Shown: positions 15,957-25,800 of the stretch, one piece after another | How positions within the stretch are numbered: position 1 is the first letter of the stretch | Layout of the letters: the number at the start of each line of letters is the position of its first letter | From: Nocardia mikamii NBRC 108933 | GTDB taxonomy: Bacteria > Actinomycetota > Actinomycetes > Mycobacteriales > Mycobacteriaceae | NCBI RefSeq assembly: GCF_001613505.1 | Contig: NZ_BDCM01000009.1 | Span: 248,001-312,000, forward strand | Length of the DNA: 64,000 bases | Direction of reading: 5' to 3' | Notes under the pieces: model-generated | What the model saw: the letters and a program-made list of their open reading frames with translations, nothing else | Databases searched by the model: none | What the model was told of the DNA's origin: nothing | Position numbers and translations under genes: made by a program

Positions 15957-18023
15957 ATGACGCAAACTGAGCAAGCGGCCGACTGGATCGTCGGCATCGA
16001 TGTCGGTGGCACCTTCACCGACATCATCGGCCTGAATCAGACCACCGGGGAGATCCGCGACGGTAAGGTCTTGTCCACGCCCGAGCAGGAGGTCGGGGTG
16101 CTGGACAGCATCACGGCCATCGACCTCGGGATCCCCGAGATCGCCGAAATCGTGCACGGCCACACCGTCGGCATCAACGCCCTGCTCAGCCGCACCGGCG
16201 CTCCGACCGGGCTGATCTCGACCCGCGGGCACAAGGACCTGCTCGACATCGGCCGCATGCACCGCGAATTCGGCGACCGCTTCTACGACCCCACCTGGGT
16301 GCGCCCGCACCAGGAGCGGCCGATCGTCGCACGCGAATCGCGCTACGGAATCGGCGAACGACTGCGCCACGACGGCTCGGTGCTGCTGGCACTCGACGAG
16401 GACGAGGTCCGTGCGGCCGCGCGCGAGCTGGCCGGGCGGGGCACCGAGTCGGTGGCCGTCTGTCTGCTCAACTCCTATATCAATTCCGAGCACGAGCGTC
16501 GCGCCGCCGAAATCGTCGCCGAGGAAATGCCGGACGCCTACATCCAGACCTCCGCGCTGTATCCGGTCACCAAGGAGCACGAGCGCACCACCACCGTGGC
16601 CCTGGACGCCTACGTCGGGCCTGCCGTCGTCGGCTATCTGAACCGCCTCATGCACCGCCTGTCCGAGCGCGACTATCGCGGCACGTTGTGGATCATGATG
16701 ATGAACGGCGGTGTCGCCACCTTCGCCGACGCCGGGAAAGCGCCTGTGTTCCAACTTGTTTCGGGCCCGGTGGGTGGAGTGAGCGGCAGTGTGAAGCTGG
16801 CCAACGAGGGCAGCGCACCGAATCTGCTCACCATCGACGTGGGCGGCACCAGCACCGATGTGGCCGCGATCCGGCGGGGCAAGACCCCGCTCACCGACAC
16901 CTGGACCTTGGAAACCGGGCTGACGCTGACCATGCCGCTGGTGGATGTGGAGAGCATCGGCTCGGGCGCGGGCAGCCTGATCCGGCCCAACGCACTCGGC
17001 AACGTCGCGGTGGGCCCGGCTTCGGCCGGATCGAATCCGGGACCGGTGTGCTACCGGCGCGGCGGCACCGAACCCGCCCTCACCGACGCCTGCGCCGCGC
17101 TCGGGATACTGCAGCCGGACCTGTTCGCCAACGGCGCGATCAGCCTCGACGTCGACGCCTCCCTGGCGGCACTGGCGCGCACCGGCGCGCAGTGGAACAT
17201 GTCCGCCGTCGAACTGGCCTCTGCCGCATACGAAGTCGCGTGCCAGGACATCGCCGCGAAGGTACGCACGATATCGGTCTATCGCGGGCTCGACGTGCGG
17301 GAGTTCGCGTTGCAGCCCTCGGGTTCGGCCGGGCCGATGCTCGCCGACCGCGTCGGGCAGATTCTCGGTCTCGACAAGGTGATCATTCCGACCAGCCCCG
17401 GCCAGTTCTCCGCCTTGGGGCTGCTGCGCAGCGATCTGATGGTCACCCGCGCCCAGTCGATCATGACGCCGCTGGAGCCGGCGAACGCCGACGCGATCGA
17501 GGCCGCGTTCACCGCGCTGCAGGATCGCATTCGCGACGAGCTGAAGAACCAGGGCGCCGACGTCGAACGGATCCGCTTCGAGCGCGCGGTCTTCGCCATG
17601 TACCGGGGCCAGACCTGGGACAACCGGATGCCCATCCCCGCCGCGACGCTCACCGCCGAGGCCGCGGCCGCGCTCGTCCCCGCGTTCCACGAGTTCTACC
17701 GCGAATCCTACGGTTTCGCGGCGACCGAGATCCCGGTCGTGGTGTCCACGGTCGAGGTGACCGCGATCATCGCCCGCGAGAACCGCAAGCCGGAGGCCGT
17801 ACCCGAGGACGGCGAATCCTTCCTGCGCACAACGCAACTCACCGTGCCGGGCACCACCGAACCCGTCGAGGTTCCCATCCACGTCCGCGAACGCCTCGGC
17901 CGCGGCGACAAGGTGCACGGTCCCGCGCTCATCGCCGAGAAGTACGCGACGACGCTGGTGCTGCCCGGGCGGACCGCGTCGCTGGACGACGACCTGAATC
18001 TGATCATCGAGCCGCAGAGCTGA
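15957..18023 (+). CDS. HyuA-like hydantoinase A / ketone carboxylase beta-type subunit (second copy)
   Basis: 688 residues with GIDVGGTFTDIIGL near residue 13, a second phosphate motif IDVGGTSTDVAAI near residue 292, the GPASAGSNPGPVCYRRGG segment and a C-terminal HyuA_C region. The start ATG has GGAGG 7 bases before it. The protein is clearly paralogous to the one at 7570-9615, but divergent enough to suggest a different substrate. First gene of a plus-strand operon: HyuB-like at +12 bases, then zinc ribbon, SDR and aldehyde dehydrogenase. Role as the ATP-hydrolysing subunit of a ketone carboxylase or hydantoinase is by homology. Confidence 0.92.
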   Translation: MTQTEQAADWIVGIDVGGTFTDIIGLNQTTGEIRDGKVLSTPEQEVGVLDSITAIDLGIPEIAEIVHGHTVGINALLSRTGAPTGLISTRGHKDLLDIGRMHREFGDRFYDPTWVRPHQERPIVARESRYGIGERLRHDGSVLLALDEDEVRAAARELAGRGTESVAVCLLNSYINSEHERRAAEIVAEEMPDAYIQTSALYPVTKEHERTTTVALDAYVGPAVVGYLNRLMHRLSERDYRGTLWIMMMNGGVATFADAGKAPVFQLVSGPVGGVSGSVKLANEGSAPNLLTIDVGGTSTDVAAIRRGKTPLTDTWTLETGLTLTMPLVDVESIGSGAGSLIRPNALGNVAVGPASAGSNPGPVCYRRGGTEPALTDACAALGILQPDLFANGAISLDVDASLAALARTGAQWNMSAVELASAAYEVACQDIAAKVRTISVYRGLDVREFALQPSGSAGPMLADRVGQILGLDKVIIPTSPGQFSALGLLRSDLMVTRAQSIMTPLEPANADAIEAAFTALQDRIRDELKNQGADVERIRFERAVFAMYRGQTWDNRMPIPAATLTAEAAAALVPAFHEFYRESYGFAATEIPVVVSTVEVTAIIARENRKPEAVPEDGESFLRTTQLTVPGTTEPVEVPIHVRERLGRGDKVHGPALIAEKYATTLVLPGRTASLDDDLNLIIEPQS

Positions 18024-18034
18024 GGAACGATCCC

Positions 18035-19957
18035 ATGACTGTCACCACCCCCGAAACCACCGGTCCCGCCGTGGACGTCGAACTCGACATCCTGCGGTAC
18101 GGGCTCACCGAGGTCGCCCGCGAAATGCTGGATTCGCTGATGCGCAGCGCGTTTTCGCCGGTGTGCCGCGACATCCTCGACTGCACGGTCGTCATCCACA
18201 TGCGCACCGAGGAGGGCTGGGAGGCCGCCGCGCTGTGGGAGGGCTGTATGCAGCACGCCTTCATCGCCCCGCACATCGCGAATTTCGTGATGGACGACTG
18301 GGATATCGACACCATGCGGCCCGGCGACGTCATCTTCACCAACGACCCGTGGCGCGGTTCGCTGCATCAGGCCGACGTGAACCTGTTCCGTCCCGTCTTC
18401 GTCGACGGCCGCGTCGAATTCCTGCTGCAGTCGACCTCACATCTGGTGGACCTCGGCGGGCCGATCCCGGGCGGCTTCTCCAACGGCGCCCAGACCCATT
18501 TCGAGGAACAGTTGAAGCTACCGCCCACGTTGCTCTACGCGGGCGACGTACCGGTGCGCCCGACCTTCAACTTCCTGCTCGAGAACAACCGCGTCCCGCA
18601 ACTGGTCCTCGGTGACCTGCGCGCACTGCACGGCTGCCTGGTGGTGGGCGAACGCCAATTGCAGGAGCTGATCACCCGCGGCGGGCTGGATCAGGTGCGC
18701 GCCGCGGGACGGTACGCGATCGACGCCACCGAGGCGAGTATGCGACGCGGGATCGCGAGCATCCCGGACGGCGACTACACTGCCGAGGACTTCCTCGACG
18801 AGGACGGCGTCACCGACGAGCCGATCCCGGTCAACGTCACCGTGCGGGTGCGCGGCGATTCCATGGAGATCGACTTCTCCGGTTCCGGCCGCCAGCCGCT
18901 GGGCAACTGCGGCACGGCCTGGTGTGAGGCGGGACGCTGTATCGAAGCGGTCAAGTTGATGGTCGATCCGTCGACGCCGGTCAACAGCGGAACCCTGCGC
19001 CCGATCGACGTGCTGCTGCCGGCGGGCAGTGTGGTGCAGGTGCTGCCGCCGTCGAGCTGCTCGAGCCACGCCGATATCGGACCCCGCGCCATCAATGTGG
19101 TGTCGCAGGCGCTGAGCCAGGCGGTGGAGGAATCGTTCGCACCCGATACCGGCACCGCGCTCTACGTCGGCTTCAGCGGTATCGACAGCCGGCCGGGACA
19201 CGAGGGAACCCCTTGGGGCGCTTATGGTCTCGCCGGCGGTGGCTGGGGCGGCACGTGGAAGGAGGACGGCGTCTCGTTCTGCGTCGTCCCGATCGGCAAC
19301 TGCCGCACCTCGGTGCAGGAACATGTCGAGATCGAGAGCCCGCTGGTCGTGGTGCAACACGAGATCGTCATCGACACCGCCGGTGCCGGACAGTTCCGCG
19401 GCGGCCTGGGGTCGGTCTATTCGGTCTACGCGGAATCCGACACTCTGGTCACCGTCGTCGCCGACCGGTTGCGCCGCGGCGCGCCCGGCTCGAAGGGCGG
19501 CGGCGCGGGCACCTCTGCCTTCGGCTGGTACATCGCGGACTTCGATCTCGGCACGCACGGCAATCCGCTCGATCTGCGCGGCGCCGAACCGCTGTTCGGC
19601 ATGTTCGACGAAGACGGCCGTCCCGACCCGAACAACGGCGAATTCGGCCGCGGCGCCCGCTACACGTCCGGCAAGTTCTCCAACCTGCTGGTGAAAGCCG
19701 GCGACGCGATCCGCTTCGTCATCGGCGGTGGCGGCGGCTGGGGCGATCCACTCGCACGCGACACCGCTCGGGTCGCCGCCGATGTCCGCAAGCGGCTGGT
19801 GAGCGCCGAATTCGCCGCCGCCGCTTACGGAGTCGTGATCACCGACGGCGAGGTGGACGAGGCTGCCACCACGCGACGGCGGGCCCATCTGGCCGCCGAA
19901 CGCGAACAGGGCCGCTGGCAGGTGCCGGTCGCCAACCCCACCACCTGGATCATCTGA
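18035..19957 (+). CDS. HyuB-like hydantoinase B / ketone carboxylase alpha-type subunit (second copy)
   Basis: A 640-residue HyuB-family subunit: RYGLTEVAREMLDSLMRSAFSP, GDVIFTNDPWRGSLHQADVN, HLVDLGGPIPGGFSNGAQ and the C-terminal IGGGGGWGDPLARD are all family-typical. I start it at ATG 18035, 12 bases after the HyuA stop with a GGAACGA element before it. The same frame is open for more than 1.3 kb upstream, but only as an out-of-frame shadow of HyuA. It probably assembles with the preceding HyuA and the following zinc-ribbon protein. Confidence 0.91.
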   Translation: MTVTTPETTGPAVDVELDILRYGLTEVAREMLDSLMRSAFSPVCRDILDCTVVIHMRTEEGWEAAALWEGCMQHAFIAPHIANFVMDDWDIDTMRPGDVIFTNDPWRGSLHQADVNLFRPVFVDGRVEFLLQSTSHLVDLGGPIPGGFSNGAQTHFEEQLKLPPTLLYAGDVPVRPTFNFLLENNRVPQLVLGDLRALHGCLVVGERQLQELITRGGLDQVRAAGRYAIDATEASMRRGIASIPDGDYTAEDFLDEDGVTDEPIPVNVTVRVRGDSMEIDFSGSGRQPLGNCGTAWCEAGRCIEAVKLMVDPSTPVNSGTLRPIDVLLPAGSVVQVLPPSSCSSHADIGPRAINVVSQALSQAVEESFAPDTGTALYVGFSGIDSRPGHEGTPWGAYGLAGGGWGGTWKEDGVSFCVVPIGNCRTSVQEHVEIESPLVVVQHEIVIDTAGAGQFRGGLGSVYSVYAESDTLVTVVADRLRRGAPGSKGGGAGTSAFGWYIADFDLGTHGNPLDLRGAEPLFGMFDEDGRPDPNNGEFGRGARYTSGKFSNLLVKAGDAIRFVIGGGGGWGDPLARDTARVAADVRKRLVSAEFAAAAYGVVITDGEVDEAATTRRRAHLAAEREQGRWQVPVANPTTWII

Positions 19958-19970
19958 GAGAGGTATCCCC

Positions 19971-20231
19971 ATGTCAGTCGATCGACTCCTCTTCCCCCGC
20001 CCCGAAACCCCACGCGTGTACGTCGAACGCACTCCCGTCGACGGCGAGTGTCCCGCCTGCGGCGCAGCCGATCTCGCCCGCTATCCCGTGGCCAACTACC
20101 TGGGGGCCCGCATGGTGGTGAAGTGCCAGCAGTGCTTGCATCACGTCTCGGTGACTCGCCCCGAGCCCGAAGACCATTGGCCCGCATGGCGGTCACCGAC
20201 TCGTGACTGGCCCGCCTCACGGGTCGGCTGA
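19971..20231 (+). CDS. Small zinc-ribbon protein linked to HyuA/HyuB (second copy)
   Basis: An 86-residue protein with CPACGAADLARYPV and MVVKCQQCLHHVSVTRP: two CxxC pairs, zinc-ribbon-like. It starts 14 bases after the HyuB stop behind GAGAGGT. The paralogue at 9632-9844 shares the spacing and the RYPV and KCQ.CL motifs. In the first cluster the gene precedes HyuA, here it follows HyuB. The conserved association argues for a subunit or maturation role rather than chance. Function beyond zinc binding is inferred. Confidence 0.78.
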   Translation: MSVDRLLFPRPETPRVYVERTPVDGECPACGAADLARYPVANYLGARMVVKCQQCLHHVSVTRPEPEDHWPAWRSPTRDWPASRVG

Positions 20232-20427
20232 GGGCACGTCGTCCGGCGAATCGGCGCGCCCCGGCGGCACCGATGACGCCCCTGCCGGTCGGCGACCCGC
20301 CGACCGGCACAGGTGGCGGACGAAGCCCGCGGTCCGCGGCGGCGCCACGCGGGGGGCAAGCGAACCAAGCCGCGTCGTCACCACACAAAAGATGCGGCGC
20401 GGCAGACACATCGAAAGGAACCAACCC

Positions 20428-21195
20428 ATGACAGGGCTGTTGCTCGACGGCAAAGTCGTCCTCATCACCGGCGCGGCCGGCGGGATCGGGCGGGCCACCG
20501 CTCTGCTCGCGGCGCGCGAAGGCGCGCGGCTGGCGCTGACCGATATCTCCGACGATCGCGTGCGCGCGGTCGCCGACGAGGTGCGGTCGAGTGGCGGTGC
20601 GGCCGTGGCGATTCCGGCCGATCTCACCGACGGCGACTCCGTGGACGCGATGGTCGCCGCCGCGGTCGAGCACTACGGCCGCCTCGACGGCGCCTTCAAC
20701 AACGCCGGTGTCAGCGGCGGGCAGATCGGCCAGGGCGGTCGTCGTGTCGGCGAATGGGACGAGACGGCGTTCGATCAGGCCATCGCCGTGAACCTCAAGG
20801 GCGTGTGGTTGTGCCTGCGCGCCGAACTGAAGCAGATGGAAGCCCAGAGCGGCGGTGCGATCGTGAACACCGCGTCGCTGGCCGGCCTCACCGGCTTCAA
20901 GACCACCGCCGGATATTCGGCCGCCAAACACGGCGTGGTCGGCCTGACCAAGACCGCGGCGATCGAGTACGCGCCCACCGTCCGGATCAACGCGGTCTGC
21001 CCCGGCTACACCGACACCGATCTGATGAAGGACGCCAAGCGCCGCAGCGGCGACACGATCATGGCGCGGATCCCGTCGGCGCGGCTCGCGCAACCGAACG
21101 ACATCGCCGAGATGGCCTGCTGGCTGCTCTCCGACCGTGCCGGTTACGCGACCGGCGGCGAATTCGTCGTCGACGGTGGATATATGGCGGGTTGA
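20428..21195 (+). CDS. SDR-family oxidoreductase
   Basis: A 255-residue classical SDR: TGAAGGIG near residue 14, LTDIS after strand 2 (NAD preference), FNNAGVSGG, NTASLAG with the catalytic Ser, YSAAKHG with catalytic Tyr and Lys, and the C-terminal VDGGYMAG. The ATG at 20428 has AAAGGA about 9 bases before it. The 196 bases between the zinc-ribbon gene and this one hold nothing recognisable. It is followed by the aldehyde dehydrogenase, so alcohol to carbonyl to acid conversion within the same pathway is plausible. Confidence 0.92.
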   Translation: MTGLLLDGKVVLITGAAGGIGRATALLAAREGARLALTDISDDRVRAVADEVRSSGGAAVAIPADLTDGDSVDAMVAAAVEHYGRLDGAFNNAGVSGGQIGQGGRRVGEWDETAFDQAIAVNLKGVWLCLRAELKQMEAQSGGAIVNTASLAGLTGFKTTAGYSAAKHGVVGLTKTAAIEYAPTVRINAVCPGYTDTDLMKDAKRRSGDTIMARIPSARLAQPNDIAEMACWLLSDRAGYATGGEFVVDGGYMAG

Positions 21196-21240
21196 CCGAA
21201 TTGTTCTGTACACGAACGCTTTTCGCGAAGGATTGTGATC

Positions 21241-22704
21241 ATGACTGCCCTGATTGGTGAGGCCGCGAGCTATATCGACGGTCGCTGGATCGCCGGGGAC
21301 GGCGAGCCGATCGCCTCGATCAACCCCAGCACCGGCGAGCAGCTGGCGCTCACCCCGTCGACGGGCCCGGCGCAGGTGGCCGCCGCAGTGGCAGCCGCGC
21401 GGCGCGCCTTCGACGGCGGCGAATGGAGCCGGCTGAGCCCCGCCGACCGCGGCGCCCTGCTGCACCGGTTCACCGATCTGCTCGAAGCGCGCCGCGACGA
21501 CATCGTCGCCCTGGCCGCCACCGAGATCGGCACCCCCGTCAGCAGTGCGGCCACCCTGCATGTGGATCTGCCGGCGAAATTCTTCCGGTGGTTCGCCGAT
21601 GCCGCGGCACGGGGCCCGCGCGACGGATACGAACAGCCACTGCCACTCGACCACGATCCGATCGTCTCCGGCAGCATGCTGGTGCGCGAACCCGCGGGCG
21701 TCGTGGCCGCCATCGTCGCCTACAACGTGCCGGTGATGATGTGCGCGTACAAACTGGGCGCCGCGCTGGCGGCGGGCTGCTCCACGGTACTGGTCACGTC
21801 ACCGCGCGCCATCCTGCTCACCTCGGCGATCGTGCGACTGTTCGAGGAGGCCGGATTCCCCTCCGGCGCGGTCAATCTGGTGTTCGGACCACCGGGAACC
21901 ACGACACTCGTGGTCGAGGCCCCCGAGGTCGATATGGTGACCTTCACCGGGTCGGCCGCGGTGGGCAGCAAGATCCTCGCCCTGGCCGCGCCGACGTTGA
22001 AGAAGGTCGTACTGGAACTCGGCGGCAAATCCCCCAATATCGTGCTGCCCGGCACCGATCTGGAACGAGCTGTACCCGCCTCGGCCCTGCGCTTCACCCG
22101 CAACAGCGGCCAGGCCTGCGGGGCCACCACCCGAACTCTGGTGCCGCAGGCGGATTTCGACGAATACGTCGAGCGATCGGCGGCATTCCTGCGCGGCCTC
22201 ACCATCGGCGACCCCCTGTCCCCCGACACGATTCTGGGCCCGCTGATCACCGGCGAGCACCGGGACAGAGTCGAGGGATTCCTGGCCCGGGCGCGGGACG
22301 CGGGTGCGCGGTTCCCGACCGGCGGTGGCCGGCCGGCAGGGCTGGACGCGGGCTTCTTCCTCGAGGCGACGCTGGTGACCCAGGTACCCAACGCGGCCGA
22401 GATCGCCCAGGAAGAGTTGTTCGCACCTGTCGGGGTGGTGATGCCCTATACCGATCTCGACGATGCGGTCCGCATGGCCAACGACGCCAAATACGCACTC
22501 AACGCCAATGTGTGGGGTCCGACCGCCGATGCCCTCGCCTTCGGTCGGCGGCTGCGCTCGGGCACGGTCACCATCAACGGCGGCGGCGGGATGCGCGCCG
22601 ACGCGCCGTGGGGCGGACCGGGATACAGCGGGATCGGCCGGGAAGGCGGCGAGGAGGGGCTGCGCGAGTTCTTCGAGATCAAGCACATGCAGTGGCCGCT
22701 GTAA
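21241..22704 (+). CDS. Aldehyde dehydrogenase family protein
   Basis: A 487-residue aldehyde dehydrogenase with the catalytic Glu in LELGGKSPNIVL and nucleophilic Cys in NSGQACGATTRT, FTGSAAVGSKI for cofactor binding, and C-terminal EELFAPVGVV. I prefer the ATG at 21241 (AAGGA 8 bases upstream) over the GTG at 21235. It ends the second HyuA/HyuB operon, and its paralogue at 3357-4829 has the same relation to the first. The repeated partnership suggests the carboxylase route yields or consumes an aldehyde. The aldehyde is unknown. Confidence 0.93.
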   Translation: MTALIGEAASYIDGRWIAGDGEPIASINPSTGEQLALTPSTGPAQVAAAVAAARRAFDGGEWSRLSPADRGALLHRFTDLLEARRDDIVALAATEIGTPVSSAATLHVDLPAKFFRWFADAAARGPRDGYEQPLPLDHDPIVSGSMLVREPAGVVAAIVAYNVPVMMCAYKLGAALAAGCSTVLVTSPRAILLTSAIVRLFEEAGFPSGAVNLVFGPPGTTTLVVEAPEVDMVTFTGSAAVGSKILALAAPTLKKVVLELGGKSPNIVLPGTDLERAVPASALRFTRNSGQACGATTRTLVPQADFDEYVERSAAFLRGLTIGDPLSPDTILGPLITGEHRDRVEGFLARARDAGARFPTGGGRPAGLDAGFFLEATLVTQVPNAAEIAQEELFAPVGVVMPYTDLDDAVRMANDAKYALNANVWGPTADALAFGRRLRSGTVTINGGGGMRADAPWGGPGYSGIGREGGEEGLREFFEIKHMQWPL

Positions 22705-22811
22705 TGCCGCCGGAGCAGCCACGAAACACGGGCGCGGGGATACGCTGACCCTGATGAAGAAAGGTGAATGACGCCCAGCGTCCGGGGACCGGCTGGACAC
22801 GCATGTGACCG

Positions 22812-25800
22812 ATGACCGACGACGAAGCGCTGCACACCCGCCCTGAGGTGGCCACACCTCTCGCGGCGGAACTGGAGGACGCCGGTTTCGCGGATGCCGT
22901 CGAGATCGGCCGCGGTGGGTTCGGCGTGGTGTATCGGTGCGAGCAGGCGGCGCTGGACCGAACCGTCGCGGTCAAGGTCCTGACCGCCGAATTCGACGCC
23001 GACAACCGGGCGCGGTTCATCCGCGAGCAGCAGGCGATGGGCCGCTTGACCGGGCATCCGAACATCGTGACCGTTCTCGCGGCCGGTTCCACCGCAGGTG
23101 GGCATCCGTTCCTGGTGATGCCCTTCCATCCGGCGGATTCACTGGATCGCTGGATCCGCGAACACGGCCCCCTCACCGTGCGCGACGCACTCTCGATCGG
23201 GGTGAAGATCGCCGGTGCGCTCGAGAGCGCGCATCACCTCGATATCGTGCACCGCGACGTGAAGCCGGGAAATATCCTGCTCACCGACTACGGCGAACCG
23301 GCATTGACCGACTTCGGTATCGCCCACATCGCCGGCGGGTTCCGAACCGCCGCGGGTACGTTGACCGGGTCACCGGCGTTCACCGCACCCGAGGTACTCG
23401 AAGGCGCCACACCGAACGTGGCCTCGGATGTGTACGGACTCGGCGCCACCCTGTTCAGCGCGCTCACCGGACATGCCGCCTTCGAACGCCGCAGCGGCGA
23501 GAACGTGGTGACGCAGTTCCGGCGGATCACCACACAGCCGGTACCCGATCTCCGGGACAACGGCCTGCCCGCGGAGGTGGCCGCCCTCGTGGCGACGGCG
23601 ATGAATCGCGACCCCGGCGACCGTCCTTCGGCGGCAGTCTTCGGCGAGGCGATCCGGCGGGTGCAACAGCGGCTCGGATACCCGGTCGACAACATGGCAC
23701 TGCGGGCCGGGCCCGGCCTGAACGCCGAGGAGTCGGGGACTTCGGGCACGAGCGCGCGCCGCGGAAACCTGCCCGCGGAGGTGACCGGTTTCATCAACCG
23801 TCGCGCCGAGCTCGCGGAGGTGCGCAACGTGCTCTCGGCATCCCGGCTGGTGACGCTGACCGGCGTCGGAGGTGTCGGGAAGACGAGGCTGGCCCTGCGG
23901 GCCGCCGCGAGCCGGGAATCCGGCTTCGCCGGTGGAGCGTGGCTCGCCGAGCTCGCCGAGGTGTCCGATCCCACCCTCCTGGTCGACGTGGTGGCGGCGG
24001 CCCTCGGTGCCCGTGACGAGCCGGACGCGGTGTTGCTCGATGTGCTGATCCGCCGCCTGCGTTCCAGGGAAACGCTGCTGATATTGGACAACTGCGAGCA
24101 CCTGGTGGAGGCGGCCGCGAAATTGGCCGACACGCTGTTGCGCAGCTGCCCGGATCTGCGAATTCTGGCCACGAGCCGCGAGCCGCTGAACATCGCCGGT
24201 GAGTCGGTGGTGCTGGTGGCGCCGCTGACGGCCCCCGCCGGCGACGAAGAGCCCCCACTTCATCGAATGGCTCGCTTCGACGCGGTGGCGCTGTTCTGCG
24301 AGCGCGCCGCGGCCGCGGTGCCAGGCTTCCGGCTCGATGAGCAGAATCGGTCCTCGGTCGCCCAGATCTGTGCCCGCCTGGACGGCTTGCCGCTGGCCAT
24401 CGAACTCGCCGCCGCCCGGCTGCGTTCGCTTTCGCCCCAGCAGATCGTGCAACACCTCGACGACCGCTACGCACTGCTCACCCACGGAAGCCGCGCCGCG
24501 CCGACACGCCAGCAGACGCTGCGCTGGTGTATCGACTGGAGCTACGAGATATGCACGCCCGCCGAACAGCGATCGTGGGCCCGGCTGGCCGTGTTCGCCG
24601 GTACCTTCGAACTCGACGCCGCCGAGCAGGTATCGGGCTGGGACCTGACTCCGTACAGCACACTCGATGTCGTGTCCGCTCTGGTGGACAAGTCGATTCT
24701 GGTCCGGGAAGAGATCGACGGGCTCGTGCGCTTCCGGATGCTCGAAACGTTGCGCGATTACGGCCGGGACAAGTTGCGCGAGTCGGGCGAATACCCGCAA
24801 CTGCGCCGCCGGCACCGCGACTGGTACCAGCGATTGGCCGTGGCCGCGGAAGCGGGGTGGCTCAGCCACCGGCAACCGGAGTGGATCGCACGCATCGGCC
24901 GGGAACAAGCCAACCTGCGCGAAGCGCTCGATGCGTTGCTCTCCGCCGAGACCGACGAGACCGCCGAGACGGCTGGGACAGCGCTGCGCACCACCGCGGC
25001 CCTGTATGAATTCTGGTTCTTTCGTGGCCAATACGGCGAGGGAAGGTCCTGGCTCGACCGTGCCCTCGCCCGCTCGGATGCCGGGTCGATCCTCGACCGC
25101 GCCAAAGCATTACGGGCCGATACCCAACTCGCTGTGGTACACGGCGACTTGCCGGCCGCGGAGAGTTCGCTGCAGAAGGCGCGCGCTCTCCTCGAACACA
25201 GCTCGCTCCCCATGCTCCGGGCGCACATCGACCACGCCGACGGCCTTGTCGCCCTGGCTCGCCGCGATATCGCCCGCGCCTGCACATCGCTGCACAGCGC
25301 GGTGGACACGCTGCGCTCAGAGGAAATGTCGGTCGCGTACGTCAACGCACTGGCCTACCTCAGTTGGGCTTACGAGGTGCGTGGCGATATGGCACGCATG
25401 GACGCCAGCTGCCGCACGCTGCTGTCCGTGACCGAATCGTCCGGAGAGTTGTCTTATCGCTGTGGGGCCTTTCGAGGACTCGGTGTGGCCGCCTGGCAGC
25501 GCGGCGACAACCATCGCGCACAACAGTTGATTCGCTCCGCACTGCAGCTCAATCGCAGACTGAACAGCCCCATCGTGGCAGCGTTCATGCTCGAGTCACT
25601 GGCATGGGTGGTGGCCGACGACGACGCCGAGCGTGCCGCCGTGCTGCTGGGCGCCGTCGACAACCTCTGGCCGGCCAGGAGCAGTGGCACCACGATCTTT
25701 CCCGCGATCCCGCCTTTCCACCGAGAATGCGAGCAAACAGCGCGTCGCGTTCTCGGTGGACGGAAATTCGATCCGGCATTCCGGCGCGGCCAGAAGATGG

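Noticed and set aside
15921..17918. A 665-residue open frame on the minus strand
   Set aside because: Antisense to the second HyuA-like gene, which has clear motifs and a ribosome binding site.
16688..18034. Upstream extension of the HyuB-like frame making a 1,089-residue protein
   Set aside because: The extension runs out of frame through the HyuA-like gene and has shadow-like composition; HyuB homology begins at 18035.
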